NCBI RefSeq assembly: GCF_014873755.1
Contig: NZ_JADBEG010000001.1
Coordinates: 7,476,501-7,540,500, forward strand
Source: Amycolatopsis lexingtonensis
GTDB lineage: Bacteria > Actinomycetota > Actinomycetes > Mycobacteriales > Pseudonocardiaceae
Length of the DNA stretch: 64,000 bases
Direction: 5' to 3'
Shown: piece after piece, positions 43,683-52,354 of the stretch
Position numbering within the stretch: the first letter of the stretch is position 1
How the letters are laid out: each line of letters starts with the position of its first letter
Made by a program: the position numbers and the translations under genes
The notes under the pieces: generated by a model
What the model saw: the letters and a program-made list of their open reading frames with translations, nothing else
Told to the model about the DNA's origin: nothing
The model's database searches: none

Positions 43683-45062
43683 ATGACTCTGACCACCCCT
43701 GCCCCGGCCACGGACCGGGCCGCCCGGCCGGACCGGCGGCCGTGGTTCATGCTGGCCGTCCTGCTGCTCGGCCAGTTCATGGCGCTGCTCGACGTCACCG
43801 TCGTGAACGTCGCCATGACCGACATCCGCACCGACCTCGGCGCGTCCGGCGCCGCACTGCAGCTCGTCGTTTCCGGTTACACCGTCGGCTACGCGATGCT
43901 GCTGATCACCGGCGCCCGCCTCGGCGAGCTGTACGGGCGACGACGGCTGTTCGTCACCGGCACGATCGCCTTCACCGTCTGCTCGCTGCTGTGCGGCCTC
44001 GCGCCCGGCCCGGCGACGCTGATCGTCGCGCGGATCGCGCAGGGCGCGGGCGCCGCGCTGATGATGCCGCAGGTCATCAGCCTCATCCAGGCGCGGTTCA
44101 CCGGCGCCGCGCGGGCCAAGGCGCTCAGCGCGTACACCGCGGTCATCTCGGTCGCCTTCGTGGCCGGTCAGGTGCTCGGCGGGGTGCTCGTCGGCGCGGA
44201 CCTGTTCGGTGCCGGCTGGCGGCCGATCTTCCTGGTGAACGTGCCGATCGGCGTGCTCGTGGCCGTGCTCGCCGGCAAAGTGGTGCCGGGCGGCGGCGCG
44301 AAGGCGGGCCGACGGCTCGATCTCGCCGGGCTCGCGATCGCCGTGCCGTCGGTGGTGCTCGTCGTGCTGCCGCTGGTGCTCGGCCACGAAACCGGCTGGC
44401 CCGCCTGGACGTACGGCTCGATCGCCGCAGGCGTGCTGCTGGCCGTGCTGTTCGTGGTCGTGGAACGCCGCGTGCGCGACCCGCTCGTCGACCTGGCCGT
44501 GCTCAAGATCCGTGGTGTCGCACCGGGACTCGCCACGCTGGCTGCGGGCGTCGCGTCCTACGGCGGCTTCCTCTTCTGCGTGTCACTGCACCTGCAGTCG
44601 GGCCTCGGCAAGACGGCGATGGCCGCCGGCCTGGCGATGGCACCCGGCGGCGTCGTCTTCGGCCTGTGCGGGTTCTTCTGGAACCGGCTGCCACCGCGCG
44701 TGCACGCCTGGCTGACCCCGGCCGGCTACGTGGGATCAGCGGCCGCCTACGCGCTGCTGGGGCTGGGCCGCGACGGCGGGACGCTGTTCTTCGTGGCCCT
44801 GCTGCTGTTCGGGCTGTCGATGGGGCCCGCGTTCGGCGCCCTGATGGTGAACGCGCTGACGCACGTCCCGCTCGCCCGCGCGGCGGACGTCAGCGGCCTG
44901 CTGACCACCACGCTGCAGCTGGGTCAGGTCGTCGGCGTGGCCACGTTCGGCAGCCTGTTCCTGACCCTCGCCGTGACGTCGTCCGCGACCGCGCTCACCA
45001 CCGCGATGACCTGCGCCGCCGCGCTGCTGCTCGCCGGCGCAGGCCTGGCGCTCAAGCGGTAG
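43683..45062 (+). CDS. MFS drug-efflux transporter (DHA2/EmrB-QacA type)
   Basis: A 459-aa major-facilitator transporter with about 13-14 predicted membrane helices. The first helix has QFMALLDVTVVNVAMTDI, the DHA2 signature, then ARLGELYGRRRLFVTG (motif A) and IAQGAGAALMMPQVISLIQA (motif C region). It most likely exports a hydrophobic drug or metabolite by proton antiport. It is divergent from the MmyB-type XRE regulator, which probably controls it. ATG at 43683; the 3' end overlaps the convergent GlsB-like gene by 11 nt. Confidence 0.92.
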   Translation: MTLTTPAPATDRAARPDRRPWFMLAVLLLGQFMALLDVTVVNVAMTDIRTDLGASGAALQLVVSGYTVGYAMLLITGARLGELYGRRRLFVTGTIAFTVCSLLCGLAPGPATLIVARIAQGAGAALMMPQVISLIQARFTGAARAKALSAYTAVISVAFVAGQVLGGVLVGADLFGAGWRPIFLVNVPIGVLVAVLAGKVVPGGGAKAGRRLDLAGLAIAVPSVVLVVLPLVLGHETGWPAWTYGSIAAGVLLAVLFVVVERRVRDPLVDLAVLKIRGVAPGLATLAAGVASYGGFLFCVSLHLQSGLGKTAMAAGLAMAPGGVVFGLCGFFWNRLPPRVHAWLTPAGYVGSAAAYALLGLGRDGGTLFFVALLLFGLSMGPAFGALMVNALTHVPLARAADVSGLLTTTLQLGQVVGVATFGSLFLTLAVTSSATALTTAMTCAAALLLAGAGLALKR

Positions 45063-45345
45063 TGCGGCTGCCGCCCTTGACCTTCGCGTAGATCGCCGAA
45101 GCCGCGATGACGCCGACGACGGCGGCCACGATCTGGAAGATGTGCCGGATCCAGTCGATGCCGGCGGTGTCGCGGACGCCGAACACGCCGGCGAGCCAGT
45201 TGCCGATGAACGCGGCCACGATGCCGACGACGATGGTCAGCCAGATCGGGATCTTCTGGTCGCCCGGCGCGAACAAGCGGCCGAGCACGCCCAGGATCAG
45301 GCCCACGATGATCGTCGAGATGATGCCCCAAAGTCCGCCCAGCAC
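45052..45345 (-). CDS. GlsB/YeaQ/YmgE-family small membrane protein, copy 1
   Basis: A 97-aa protein with three hydrophobic helices: GIISTIIVGLILGVLGRLFA, PIWLTIVVGIVAAFIGNWLA and FQIVAAVVGVIAASAIYA. The GRLFAPGDQKIPIWLT block is the family signature. The old name, transglycosylase-associated protein, has little support; these are stress-linked envelope proteins. It is a paralogue of the gene at 45493, with which it shares orientation and layout, probably from tandem duplication. Confidence 0.88.
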   Translation of the reverse strand: MLGGLWGIISTIIVGLILGVLGRLFAPGDQKIPIWLTIVVGIVAAFIGNWLAGVFGVRDTAGIDWIRHIFQIVAAVVGVIAASAIYAKVKGGSRTTA

Positions 45346-45436
45346 AGCTGCCTCCTCGGGTAGGCGATGAGCGCCACGGTCGCACCGATCCCGGCGCGTC
45401 GCCCCCGGAGACCCCCGATGGGGTGAGCACGAAAAA

Positions 45437-45478
45437 GATCCGGCCCGGTTCGCCCCCGACGGCGAACCGGGCCGGATC
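45437..45478 (-). terminator. Strong intrinsic terminator after the second GlsB-like gene
   Basis: An exact 18-bp stem (GATCCGGCCCGGTTCGCC and its complement) with a 6-nt loop. On the minus strand the stem is followed by five T residues (AAAAA at 45432-45436), a textbook terminator for the gene at 45493-45768. Confidence 0.92.
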
Positions 45479-45492
45479 GGCCTGGGACGGGG

Positions 45493-45768
45493 TTACCTGG
45501 TGACGCCTCGGCGGCCGTACGCGCCGGCGGCGATGCTCACACCGATGGCGGCGAGGACGACCTGGGTCAGGATTTCCAGCCAGTCGATGCCGTTGGTGTC
45601 GGCGTACCCGAGACCGCGCGCGATGGCCGTGCCGATGAAGGCGGCGACGATACCGATCACGATGGTCAGCCAGATCGGGATGCTCTGCTTGCCGGGAGCG
45701 ACGAGACGGCCCAGCACACCGATGATCAGCCCGACGATGAGTGCGCTGACGATGCCGGCGACAGTCAT
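45493..45768 (-). CDS. GlsB/YeaQ/YmgE-family small membrane protein, copy 2
   Basis: A 91-aa paralogue of the gene at 45052, with SALIVGLIIGVLGRLVAPGK, PIWLTIVIGIVAAFIGTAIA and LTQVVLAAIGVSIAAGAYG. Three membrane helices, very short loops. ATG 45768 is preferred to GTG 45771, because GAGGAG is 6 nt before the ATG. It has its own terminator at 45437-45478, so the two copies are separate transcription units. Confidence 0.9.
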   Translation of the reverse strand: MTVAGIVSALIVGLIIGVLGRLVAPGKQSIPIWLTIVIGIVAAFIGTAIARGLGYADTNGIDWLEILTQVVLAAIGVSIAAGAYGRRGVTR

Positions 45769-45851
45769 CACTTTCTCCTCTCAAGGATCCGCGGACCAGG
45801 TGTCCATCGGACTCGGTGAGCGGAGTGCCCGCCCCGCGCGGCCCTGAAACG

Positions 45852-45889
45852 CGAAAAGGGCCCTCCCCACGCGGGGAGAGCCCTTTTCG
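45852..45889. terminator. Bidirectional terminator between the GlsB-like gene and fadE
   Basis: A 17-bp stem with one G-U pair (CGAAAAGGGC... and ...GCCCTTTTCG), loop of 4 nt, lying 7 nt past the stop of the acyl-CoA dehydrogenase gene. A-run and T-run at the stem base make it usable on either strand. Confidence 0.85.
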
Positions 45890-45895
45890 TGACCA

Positions 45896-47731
45896 TCAGA
45901 ACGCGGCTTCGTCCAGCTCCATCAGCGCGTTGTCGGCGGCCTCCACGATGGCGCGGCGGGCGGTCAGCTCCGGCAGCACCTGCTTCGCGAAGAACGACGC
46001 CACGGCGATCTTGCCCTCGTAGAACGGGACGTCCTTGGCGGACGCGCCCGCGTCGAGCTTGCCGATGGCGACCTCGGCGTGCTTGAGCAGCTGCCAGCCG
46101 ATGAGCAGGTCGCCGACCGACATCAGCAGCCGGACCGTGTGCTGGCCGACCTTGTTGATGCTCTGCGGGTCTTCCTGCGACGCGGTCAGGTAGCCGATCA
46201 GCGAGCCCAGCATGCCCTGGGTGTCCTCGAGGGCCTGCTTGAGCAGCGCGCGCTCGTTCTTGAGCCGGCCGTTGCCCGCCTCGGACTCGATGAACTTCGT
46301 GATCTCGCCGGCGACGAAGGCCAGGGACGCGCCCTTGTCGCGGACGATCTTGCGGAAGAAGAAGTCCAGCGACTGGATCGCCGTGGTGCCCTCGTACAGC
46401 GAGTCGATCTTGGCGTCGCGGATGTACTGCTCGATCGGGTAGTCCTGCAGGAAGCCGGACCCGCCCAGGGTCTGCAGCGACTGCACGAGCTGCTCGGTGG
46501 CGCGCTCGGAGCCGACGCCCTTGACGATCGGCAGCAGCAGGTCGTTGACGCCGTGCGCGACCTTCTGGTCACCCTCGCCGGTCCACAGCTGGTCCTGGAA
46601 CGACGCGGTGTACAGGTAGACCGCGCGGAGACCCTCGGCGTACGCCTTCTGGAGCATCAGCGAGCGGCGGACGTCGGGGTGGTGCGTGATGGTGACGCGC
46701 GGCGCGGTCTTGTTCAGCATGTTCGGCAGGTCGGCGCCCTGGACGCGCTCCTTGGCGTACTCGAGCGCGTTGAGGTAACCGGTCGACAGCGTCGCGATGG
46801 CCTTGGTGCCGACCATCATGCGGGCGTACTCGATGACCTGGAACATCTGCGCGATGCCGTCGTGGACCTCGCCGAGCAGCCAGCCCTTGGCCGGGGTGCC
46901 GTGCTGGCCGAAGGTCAGCTCGCAGGTCGTCGAGGCCTTGATGCCCATCTTGTGCTCGACGTTGGTGACGAAGGCGCCGTTGCGCTCGCCCAGCTCACCG
47001 GTCTTGGAGTCGAAGTGGAACTTCGGCACGAGGAACAGCGACAGGCCCTTGGTGCCCGGCTTGGTCTCGATGCCGGGACCCTCGGGGCGCGCCAGCACGA
47101 GGTGCATGATGTTTTCGCTCATGTCGTGCTCGGCCGAGGTGATGAACCGCTTCACGCCGTCGATGTGCCAGGAGCCGTCCTCCTGCTTGGTGGCCTTGGT
47201 GCGGCCCGCGCCGACGTCGGAACCGGCGTCCGGCTCGGTCAGCACCATCGTCGCGCCCCAGGCGCGGTCGATCATCAGCTGCGCCCAGTGCTTCTGCTCT
47301 TCGGTGCCGTTCTTGTCCACGATCATCGCGAAGTTCGGGCCCGCCATGTACATGAACAGCGGGGCGTTCGCGCCGAGGATGAGCTCGGAAGCGGCCCACT
47401 GCACGGTCGGGGGCAGACCGAAGCCGCCGAGGTCGTTGGTCAGGCCGAGGCGCCACCACTCGCCCTCGATGAGCTGCTGGTAGCTCTTCTTGAACGACTC
47501 CGGGATCTTCACGCTGAACGTCTTCGGGTCGTACACCGGCGGGTTGCGGTCCGCGTCGGCGAACGACTCGGCGAGCGGGCCGGTGGCGAGCTTGTTCAGC
47601 TCGGCCAGCACCCCGCGTGCGGTCTCTTCGTCGGACTCGGCGAGCACGCCCTTGCCCAGGCGCTCCTGCACGCCGAGTACCTCGAAGAGGTTGAACTCCA
47701 GGTCTCGGACGTTGCTCTTGTAGTGGCCCAT
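45896..47731 (-). CDS. Long acyl-CoA dehydrogenase, FadE5-like
   Basis: A 611-aa acyl-CoA dehydrogenase, much longer than the ordinary 380-aa type. The opening [20 protein letters not shown] and [20 protein letters not shown] match mycobacterial FadE5, also 611 aa. FAD-site blocks [20 protein letters not shown] and [16 protein letters not shown] are present, and [18 protein letters not shown] (C-terminal FAD contact). It oxidises acyl-CoA in beta-oxidation, with broad chain length expected from the family. ATG at 47729-47731. Two TTAC-N6-GTAA sites upstream suggest repression by a TetR-type lipid sensor. A strong terminator follows. Confidence 0.93.
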   Translation of the reverse strand: MGHYKSNVRDLEFNLFEVLGVQERLGKGVLAESDEETARGVLAELNKLATGPLAESFADADRNPPVYDPKTFSVKIPESFKKSYQQLIEGEWWRLGLTNDLGGFGLPPTVQWAASELILGANAPLFMYMAGPNFAMIVDKNGTEEQKHWAQLMIDRAWGATMVLTEPDAGSDVGAGRTKATKQEDGSWHIDGVKRFITSAEHDMSENIMHLVLARPEGPGIETKPGTKGLSLFLVPKFHFDSKTGELGERNGAFVTNVEHKMGIKASTTCELTFGQHGTPAKGWLLGEVHDGIAQMFQVIEYARMMVGTKAIATLSTGYLNALEYAKERVQGADLPNMLNKTAPRVTITHHPDVRRSLMLQKAYAEGLRAVYLYTASFQDQLWTGEGDQKVAHGVNDLLLPIVKGVGSERATEQLVQSLQTLGGSGFLQDYPIEQYIRDAKIDSLYEGTTAIQSLDFFFRKIVRDKGASLAFVAGEITKFIESEAGNGRLKNERALLKQALEDTQGMLGSLIGYLTASQEDPQSINKVGQHTVRLLMSVGDLLIGWQLLKHAEVAIGKLDAGASAKDVPFYEGKIAVASFFAKQVLPELTARRAIVEAADNALMELDEAAF

Positions 47732-47778
47732 TTCGTCACTCCAATGTGTTCGGCTCCCCGGCCGGGCACATACTCGCC

Positions 47779-47816
47779 TTACTCGCCGGTAACTTCAGGA
47801 TATTACCTGCGGGTAA
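47779..47816. promoter_or_regulatory. Tandem TTAC-N6-GTAA operators upstream of the acyl-CoA dehydrogenase
   Basis: TTACTCGCCGGTAA at 47779-47792 and TTACCTGCGGGTAA at 47803-47816 are two 14-bp dyads starting 24 bp apart, 48 nt before the fadE start codon. The same motif occurs at 547-560 and 52341-52354. Confidence 0.7.
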
Positions 47817-47889
47817 CTGGAGCAAGCAGATCCGCACTACCGAGTATCGGAAATCCACACAAAAGTGGCGTTGTGCCTGGGGAAGGGCC

Positions 47890-48675
47890 TCAGCGGTGCC
47901 CGGGGATCGCCGTTGTGTCGGCCGTCACCGGCACGTGGCCGTCCTCGGTCCGGGCGATGAGGATCCCGCCGCGGAAGGCGATGGTGACCGCGTGTGTCCG
48001 GTCCCGCGCGGACAGCTTGCGCAGGATGCTTTTCACGTGCGTCCGGACCGTCTCGACGGAGAGGAACAGCAGCTTCGCGATCGCCGAGTTCTCGAGACCT
48101 TCGGCGACGAGCTGGAGGACCTGGTATTCGCGCCTGGACAGCGGCATCGCGCCGCGCCCGGCGGGCGGGCTGTCGTGGGCGAGGTCGCCCTTGGGCACGG
48201 TCGACCGCTTCGGCCGGGCGGTCAGCGCGGCCAGCGCCGGGTCGATGTACCGGCGTTCGGTGTGGGCGCGCCGGATCGCTTCGGCGAGCCGCCGTGAATC
48301 GATCGACCGCGGCACTATCGCGTGCGCGCCCGCGGCGATCGCGGCCGCCAGGTACTGCTGGGTGCGATTCGCGTCACGGATGAGCGTGACGAGGATCAGC
48401 GCCGGGTCGCCGGCGTTGAGCAGCTTGGTCAGGTGGCAGTTCGGATCGAGCGCCGAATCGAGCACGACGACGTCCGGCTTGACCTGCTCACACAGCTGCA
48501 GCGCGGCGTGGTGGCTGGCCGCCTGCCCCGCCCAGTGCAGCCCCTGGCTGCGGTGGACGAGCGCGGCGAGACCGTCCCGGTAGATCGGGACGGGATCGAC
48601 GACCGCCACGCCGAGACTGCGCCCGCCTGGTCCGATCGGCCCCGTGGGCCTGCGGGTGGGCTCGATGCCGTGCAT
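47890..48675 (-). CDS. LuxR-type response regulator
   Basis: A 261-aa NarL/LuxR-type regulator. An N-terminal receiver-like domain contains LGVAVVDPVPIYRDGLAALV and KPDVVVLDSALDPN, where the Asp after VVVL is the likely phospho-acceptor; the other acidic pocket residues look incomplete, so phosphorylation is uncertain. The C-terminal HTH has LSRREYQVLQLVAEGLENSA and IAKLLFLSVETVRTHVKSIL. No histidine kinase lies nearby, so this is an orphan. ATG 48675 with GGAGG 6 nt upstream fixes the start. Confidence 0.9.
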   Translation of the reverse strand: MHGIEPTRRPTGPIGPGGRSLGVAVVDPVPIYRDGLAALVHRSQGLHWAGQAASHHAALQLCEQVKPDVVVLDSALDPNCHLTKLLNAGDPALILVTLIRDANRTQQYLAAAIAAGAHAIVPRSIDSRRLAEAIRRAHTERRYIDPALAALTARPKRSTVPKGDLAHDSPPAGRGAMPLSRREYQVLQLVAEGLENSAIAKLLFLSVETVRTHVKSILRKLSARDRTHAVTIAFRGGILIARTEDGHVPVTADTTAIPGHR

Positions 48676-48938
48676 CGTGGGCCTCCGTCTCCTGCGCCGT
48701 CGCTCCTGGGGCGCCTCCCGGCGCCGTCCGGTCTCCCCTGCCGGGACCGGCCAAAAGTGACTCCTCCTGCTTGGTACGAGTCGCGATTGCGCAGCTCATG
48801 ACGCCAATTCCCCCTCATGGCCCAACCGTCCGGTCACAGCAAACTCTCGGTAGAAAACGGTGCGAGCGGGTTCGTGCGGTGGGGCTGGGGAGAACCTGAT
48901 GGGGGTGTCGTTGCTACTGAGGGTGGCCCGCAGGTCGT

Positions 48939-49499
48939 TCAACGATTTCGACAGTCGCGGGATGCGGCTCGCAGCCGCCCGAACTCCGCTCCGAGCCCGG
49001 CCGGCGTCCAGTGCGCGTTGAGCCCGCTCGGGTTCGGGAGCACCCACACGTGGGTGTCGCCGATCACGTGTTCCTGCGGGCCCACGCCCGCCTTGGGGAA
49101 GCCGAACGCGGTGCGGTACGCGGTGATCCCGACGACGGCGAGCCACGCCGGCCGGTACTCCAGGACCTTCGCGACGAGGATCTTGCCGCCTTCGCGCAGT
49201 TCGTCGGCGGTGAGTTCGTCCGCACGGGCGGTGGTCCGGGCGACGACGTTCGTGATGCCGAGGCGGAGGTCGAGGAGCTGGTCCTGCTCGCTGGGCAGGT
49301 AGAGGCGCGGGGTGAACCCGCCGGCGTGGAGGGCGGGCCAGAAGCGGTTGCCCGGGCGGGCGAAGTGCTGCTTGAGCACGCCGGAGTAGAGGCCGGGGTT
49401 GATGCCGCAGAAGAGGACGTCGAGGTCCGGGGCGATGACGTCGGGGATCGTCGTGTTGTGGGCGGCGGCGAGTTGGTCCTTGGTAGGTCGGGTGCTCAC
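48939..49499 (-). CDS. mug: Mismatch-specific uracil-DNA glycosylase (Mug/TDG family)
   Basis: A 186-aa glycosylase of the Mug/TDG family. The catalytic motif is FCGINPGLYSGVLKQHFARP with NPG, and the second motif is VLPNPSGLNAHWTP. Mug enzymes remove uracil or thymine opposite G and so repair deaminated cytosine, which is relevant in a genome that also carries a C5 methyltransferase and Vsr, although the genes are not adjacent. GTG at 49497-49499 is preferred; a longer frame is open upstream but lies in the divergent methyltransferase. Spacer to that gene is only 27 nt. Confidence 0.9.
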   Translation of the reverse strand: MSTRPTKDQLAAAHNTTIPDVIAPDLDVLFCGINPGLYSGVLKQHFARPGNRFWPALHAGGFTPRLYLPSEQDQLLDLRLGITNVVARTTARADELTADELREGGKILVAKVLEYRPAWLAVVGITAYRTAFGFPKAGVGPQEHVIGDTHVWVLPNPSGLNAHWTPAGLGAEFGRLRAASRDCRNR

Positions 49500-49526
49500 G
49501 CGTCCAGTTTCCGGCACGCTCGGGGG

Positions 49527-50171
49527 ATGGATGTCACCGCGGACGGCTGCTCGGTCGAGGTCTACCTGCTGCTCTCGCCCCGCGGCGAACCGGAGATCGT
49601 GCACGCGGCGATCCGGCCGAGCGCGTCGATCCTCGAGCTGGGCAGCGGTCCGGGCCGGGTCACCCATCCCTTGCTCGAGCTGGGCCACGAGGTCGTGGCG
49701 GTGGACGACTCGCCCGCGATGCTGGAGCACGTCCGGGCGGAAACGGTGTGCTCGCGGATCGCCGACCTCGACCTCGGCCGCACGTTCGACGCCGTTCTGC
49801 TGGCCAGCCACCTGATCAACACCGCCCGCGACCAGGACCGGCAGGCGATGCTCCTCGCGGCCCGGCGCCACCTCGCCCCGGACGGGCGGCTGATCGTCGA
49901 ATGGCACCCGCCGGAGTGGTTCGACACGGCCGCGTCCGGCCAGGGCGGGCCGATCGGCGAAGTGGCCGTCGAGCTGGCCGACGTGGTCCGCGACGGCGAT
50001 CTGCTGTCCGCGACCGTGCGGTACTCGGCGCGAGGACGACGGTGGCGGCAAGAGTTCACCTGCCGCCGGTTCGCCCTCGAAGAGGCGCTGACCTCGGCCG
50101 ATCTGATCTTCGACGGGTGGCTGACGGCCGACCGGACGTGGTTCGCCGCCCGGCCTGGTCGCGAGGGGTAG
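49527..50171 (+). CDS. Class I SAM-dependent methyltransferase
   Basis: A 214-aa methyltransferase of the Rossmann class: motif I ILELGSGPGRVTHPLLELGH, then VVAVDDSPAMLEHVR (acidic loop) and HLAPDGRLIVEWHPPEWF. No substrate domain is recognisable, so small-molecule methylation is the likely role. ATG at 49527 (in the GGGGGATGG context) is chosen, in frame with the conserved core. It is divergent from mug. Confidence 0.82.
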   Translation: MDVTADGCSVEVYLLLSPRGEPEIVHAAIRPSASILELGSGPGRVTHPLLELGHEVVAVDDSPAMLEHVRAETVCSRIADLDLGRTFDAVLLASHLINTARDQDRQAMLLAARRHLAPDGRLIVEWHPPEWFDTAASGQGGPIGEVAVELADVVRDGDLLSATVRYSARGRRWRQEFTCRRFALEEALTSADLIFDGWLTADRTWFAARPGREG

Positions 50172-50237
50172 CGGAGCACGCACGGACCTGCGTACCCTTT
50201 GTGATCTCCCGCACAGCGTCGTACCGAGGAGGATCAC

Positions 50238-50414
50238 GTGCAGCTTCCGCTCATCCTCGGGCTCGTCGCGCTCGTGCTGGCCGTCGCCGCGCTCGTCGTC
50301 GTCCTCGAGGACCGGCGGGCCGCCAAGCGGGCGGCCCTGCAGCGGAAGGCGCGGTTAGCGCGTCTGGGCGAGGTGGACCCGCTCGCGCCGAGCCGGCTGC
50401 ACGCCGACCGTTGA
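50238..50414 (+). CDS. Small single-span membrane protein
   Basis: A 58-aa open frame with one strong hydrophobic helix near the N-terminus (LPLILGLVALVLAVAALVVV) and a basic tail. GTG at 50238 has a near-perfect GAGGAGG 5 nt upstream, the best evidence that it is translated. It has no family I know. Its last 60 nt overlap the convergent VanZ gene. Similar short membrane proteins are common in actinomycetes and are often missed. Confidence 0.6.
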   Translation: MQLPLILGLVALVLAVAALVVVLEDRRAAKRAALQRKARLARLGEVDPLAPSRLHADR

Positions 50415-50999
50415 ACGCCGGCCGCGCAGCAGCGTGAGCAGGAGCGCTCCGAAGACCCAGCCGACGCCGGCGCCGAACGCGTTGTTCATGAGGTCGTCGA
50501 CGTCGAAGATGCGATAGACGAACGGTGCGGTGCCGAAGTTCGCCGTGAGCTGCGTGATCTCGATGAGCAGTGACGCGGCGAAGCCGATCAAGGTCGTGCC
50601 GACCAGGCCGCGGCGCCACAGGATGCGGGCGAACACGCCCAGCGGGACGAACAGCAGCACGTTCAGGCACGCCTGCTGGAACGTCTGCGTCGCGAACCAC
50701 TGCGACAGCGGCTCCCCGTGCTTGAGCAGTTCGGAGTGGATGTCGGTCAGCCACTGGAACGGGTGCAGCTGCACCGTCTGCGTCAGCCGGCGGGCGCCGG
50801 GGCCGGGCAGGGGAAGGAAGACGACCGCCAGCGTCATGCACGCGTAGAGCAGCACCGCCGCGGTGGTGGCGATGCCGCGCAGGCGCAGGCCGCCGTACCG
50901 GGCGAGCTGGGTGAGCAGCTGCGGCACCAGGATGACGGTCCACAGCGCGAGAAAGCCGATGAAGCCGTACTGCAGGGCCGTGACCTGTGCGTTCGTCAT
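50355..50999 (-). CDS. VanZ-family membrane protein
   Basis: A 214-aa VanZ-like protein with about five membrane helices: VLLYACMTLAVVFLPLPGPG, QACLNVLLFVPLGVFARILW, then GFAASLLIEITQLTANFG and FDVDDLMNNAFGAGVGWVFG. VanZ lowers teicoplanin sensitivity in enterococci; in actinomycetes the role is unknown. ATG at 50997-50999 is chosen, because TAACGT (complement of 51007-51012) ends 7 nt upstream, so it may be leaderless. The longer frame to 51281 is not supported. Confidence 0.85.
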   Translation of the reverse strand: MTNAQVTALQYGFIGFLALWTVILVPQLLTQLARYGGLRLRGIATTAAVLLYACMTLAVVFLPLPGPGARRLTQTVQLHPFQWLTDIHSELLKHGEPLSQWFATQTFQQACLNVLLFVPLGVFARILWRRGLVGTTLIGFAASLLIEITQLTANFGTAPFVYRIFDVDDLMNNAFGAGVGWVFGALLLTLLRGRRSTVGVQPARRERVHLAQTR

Positions 51000-51222
51000 G
51001 CCGACGACGTTATGGATCTTGACCCGGGTGCCGCTTCGGTCGATGAGCCGGACGGTCCGGACGCCCATCGGCCACTTGGCCGACCTCGCCACGGGCCGAT
51101 CGGTCAGGGGCGGAGCGTGGCCGAAGTCATCCAGGGATAACCGGATGCGCCTTGCGCGGACCCGGGAATGACTACGACGCTTCGCACGTCGGAGTGTTGT
51201 ACAGGCAACGAAAGGAACGCTC

Positions 51223-52302
51223 ATGGCACCGGTCCGGGTCGGCATCGTCGGGCTCAGCGCGAACGGCGGCTGGGCCGCCACCGCGCACGTGCCCGCGCTG
51301 GCCGCGGTGGAGGGCTACGAGCTCCGCGCACTGAGCGGGAGCAGCGCCGAGACGGCGCGGGTGGCCGGGGAGAAGTACGGCGTGCCGCTGACCTTCGGCG
51401 ACGCCGGGGAGCTGGCCCGGCACCCGGAGGTCGACCTGGTCGTCGTCGCGGTGAAGGTGTCCGAGCACCGGGCGCTCATCGAGCCCGCGCTGGCCGCGGG
51501 CAAGCAGGTGCTGAGCGAGTGGCCGCTGGGCGTCAGCCTGGCCGAAACGCGGGCGCTCGCCGAAGCCGCGAAGACCGGGCAGACCGCCGTCGGCCTGCAG
51601 GGACGGTCCGCGCCGGCGTTGCGCTACCTGCGTGACCTCATCAAGGACGGCTACGTCGGCCGCGTGCTTTCGACGTCGCTGATCGCGTCGGGGGCGAACT
51701 GGGGGCCGAGCGTCCGCGCCGGGCGGGACTACCAGCTGCACCCCGAGGGCGGGGCCACGATGCTGACCATCCCGTTCGCGCACACCGTCGACGCCGTCGA
51801 CATGGTGCTCGGCGGCTTCACCGAGCTGTCGGCGACGATGGCGACCGTCCGGCCGCGCGTGCGCGACGAGGTCACCGGCGACTCGGTCGCGATGACCGCG
51901 CCGGACCAGATCGCCGTCACGGGGGTGCTGGCCGGCGGCGCGGTCGCGTCGATGCACCTGCGCGGCGGGACGTCGCCCGCCACGGACTTCCACTGGGAGG
52001 TCAACGGCACCGAGGGCACGCTGGTCGTCGAGGCCGCCGACCCGCTGTTCTGGATCGCGAAGCTGACGCTGCGGGGCAGCCGGACCGGCTCGCTGGAGAA
52101 GCTGACCGTGCCCGCGCGCTACGAGCTCCCGCAGCTGGCCGGGCGCAGCGCCGAGCCGTCGTACAACGTCGCGCACGCCTACGCGCGGCACCTGAAGGGC
52201 GATCTGCCGGACTTCGCGCACGCCGTGCGGGTGCACCGGGTGCTCGACGCCGTCCAGCGGTCGGCCGACACCGGCACGCGGATTCACCCGGACGCAGAGT
52301 AA
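51223..52302 (+). CDS. Gfo/Idh/MocA-family oxidoreductase
   Basis: A 359-aa NAD(P)-dependent oxidoreductase: N-terminal Rossmann fold VRVGIVGLSANGGWAATAHV, then VDLVVVAVKVSEHRALIEPA and AGKQVLSEWPLGVSLAETRA, in which WP replaces the usual KP of the cofactor loop. The C-terminal alpha/beta domain starts near 130 and holds the substrate site. ATG at 51223, with AAGGA 7 nt before it. Substrate is not known; the family acts mostly on sugars and inositols. Confidence 0.9.
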   Translation: MAPVRVGIVGLSANGGWAATAHVPALAAVEGYELRALSGSSAETARVAGEKYGVPLTFGDAGELARHPEVDLVVVAVKVSEHRALIEPALAAGKQVLSEWPLGVSLAETRALAEAAKTGQTAVGLQGRSAPALRYLRDLIKDGYVGRVLSTSLIASGANWGPSVRAGRDYQLHPEGGATMLTIPFAHTVDAVDMVLGGFTELSATMATVRPRVRDEVTGDSVAMTAPDQIAVTGVLAGGAVASMHLRGGTSPATDFHWEVNGTEGTLVVEAADPLFWIAKLTLRGSRTGSLEKLTVPARYELPQLAGRSAEPSYNVAHAYARHLKGDLPDFAHAVRVHRVLDAVQRSADTGTRIHPDAE

Positions 52303-52340
52303 CTGTTACCGACGGTTGTAGCTTTTCCGCGAACCCCGAC

Positions 52341-52354
52341 TTACTCTCGGGTAA
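52341..52354. promoter_or_regulatory. TTAC-N6-GTAA operator overlapping the alpha/beta-hydrolase start
   Basis: TTACTCTCGGGTAA spans the likely -10 box (TACTCT, 52342-52347) and the first base of the start codon, so a bound repressor would directly block transcription. It is the fourth copy of the motif. Confidence 0.65.

Noticed and set aside
42732..44387. 551-aa open frame extending the XRE regulator upstream
   Set aside because: The upstream part is antisense to the MFS exporter; the regulator begins at ATG 43580 or 43571.
47890..48675. Complete two-component system around the LuxR regulator
   Set aside because: No histidine kinase is encoded nearby and the receiver acidic pocket looks incomplete, so it is treated as an orphan.
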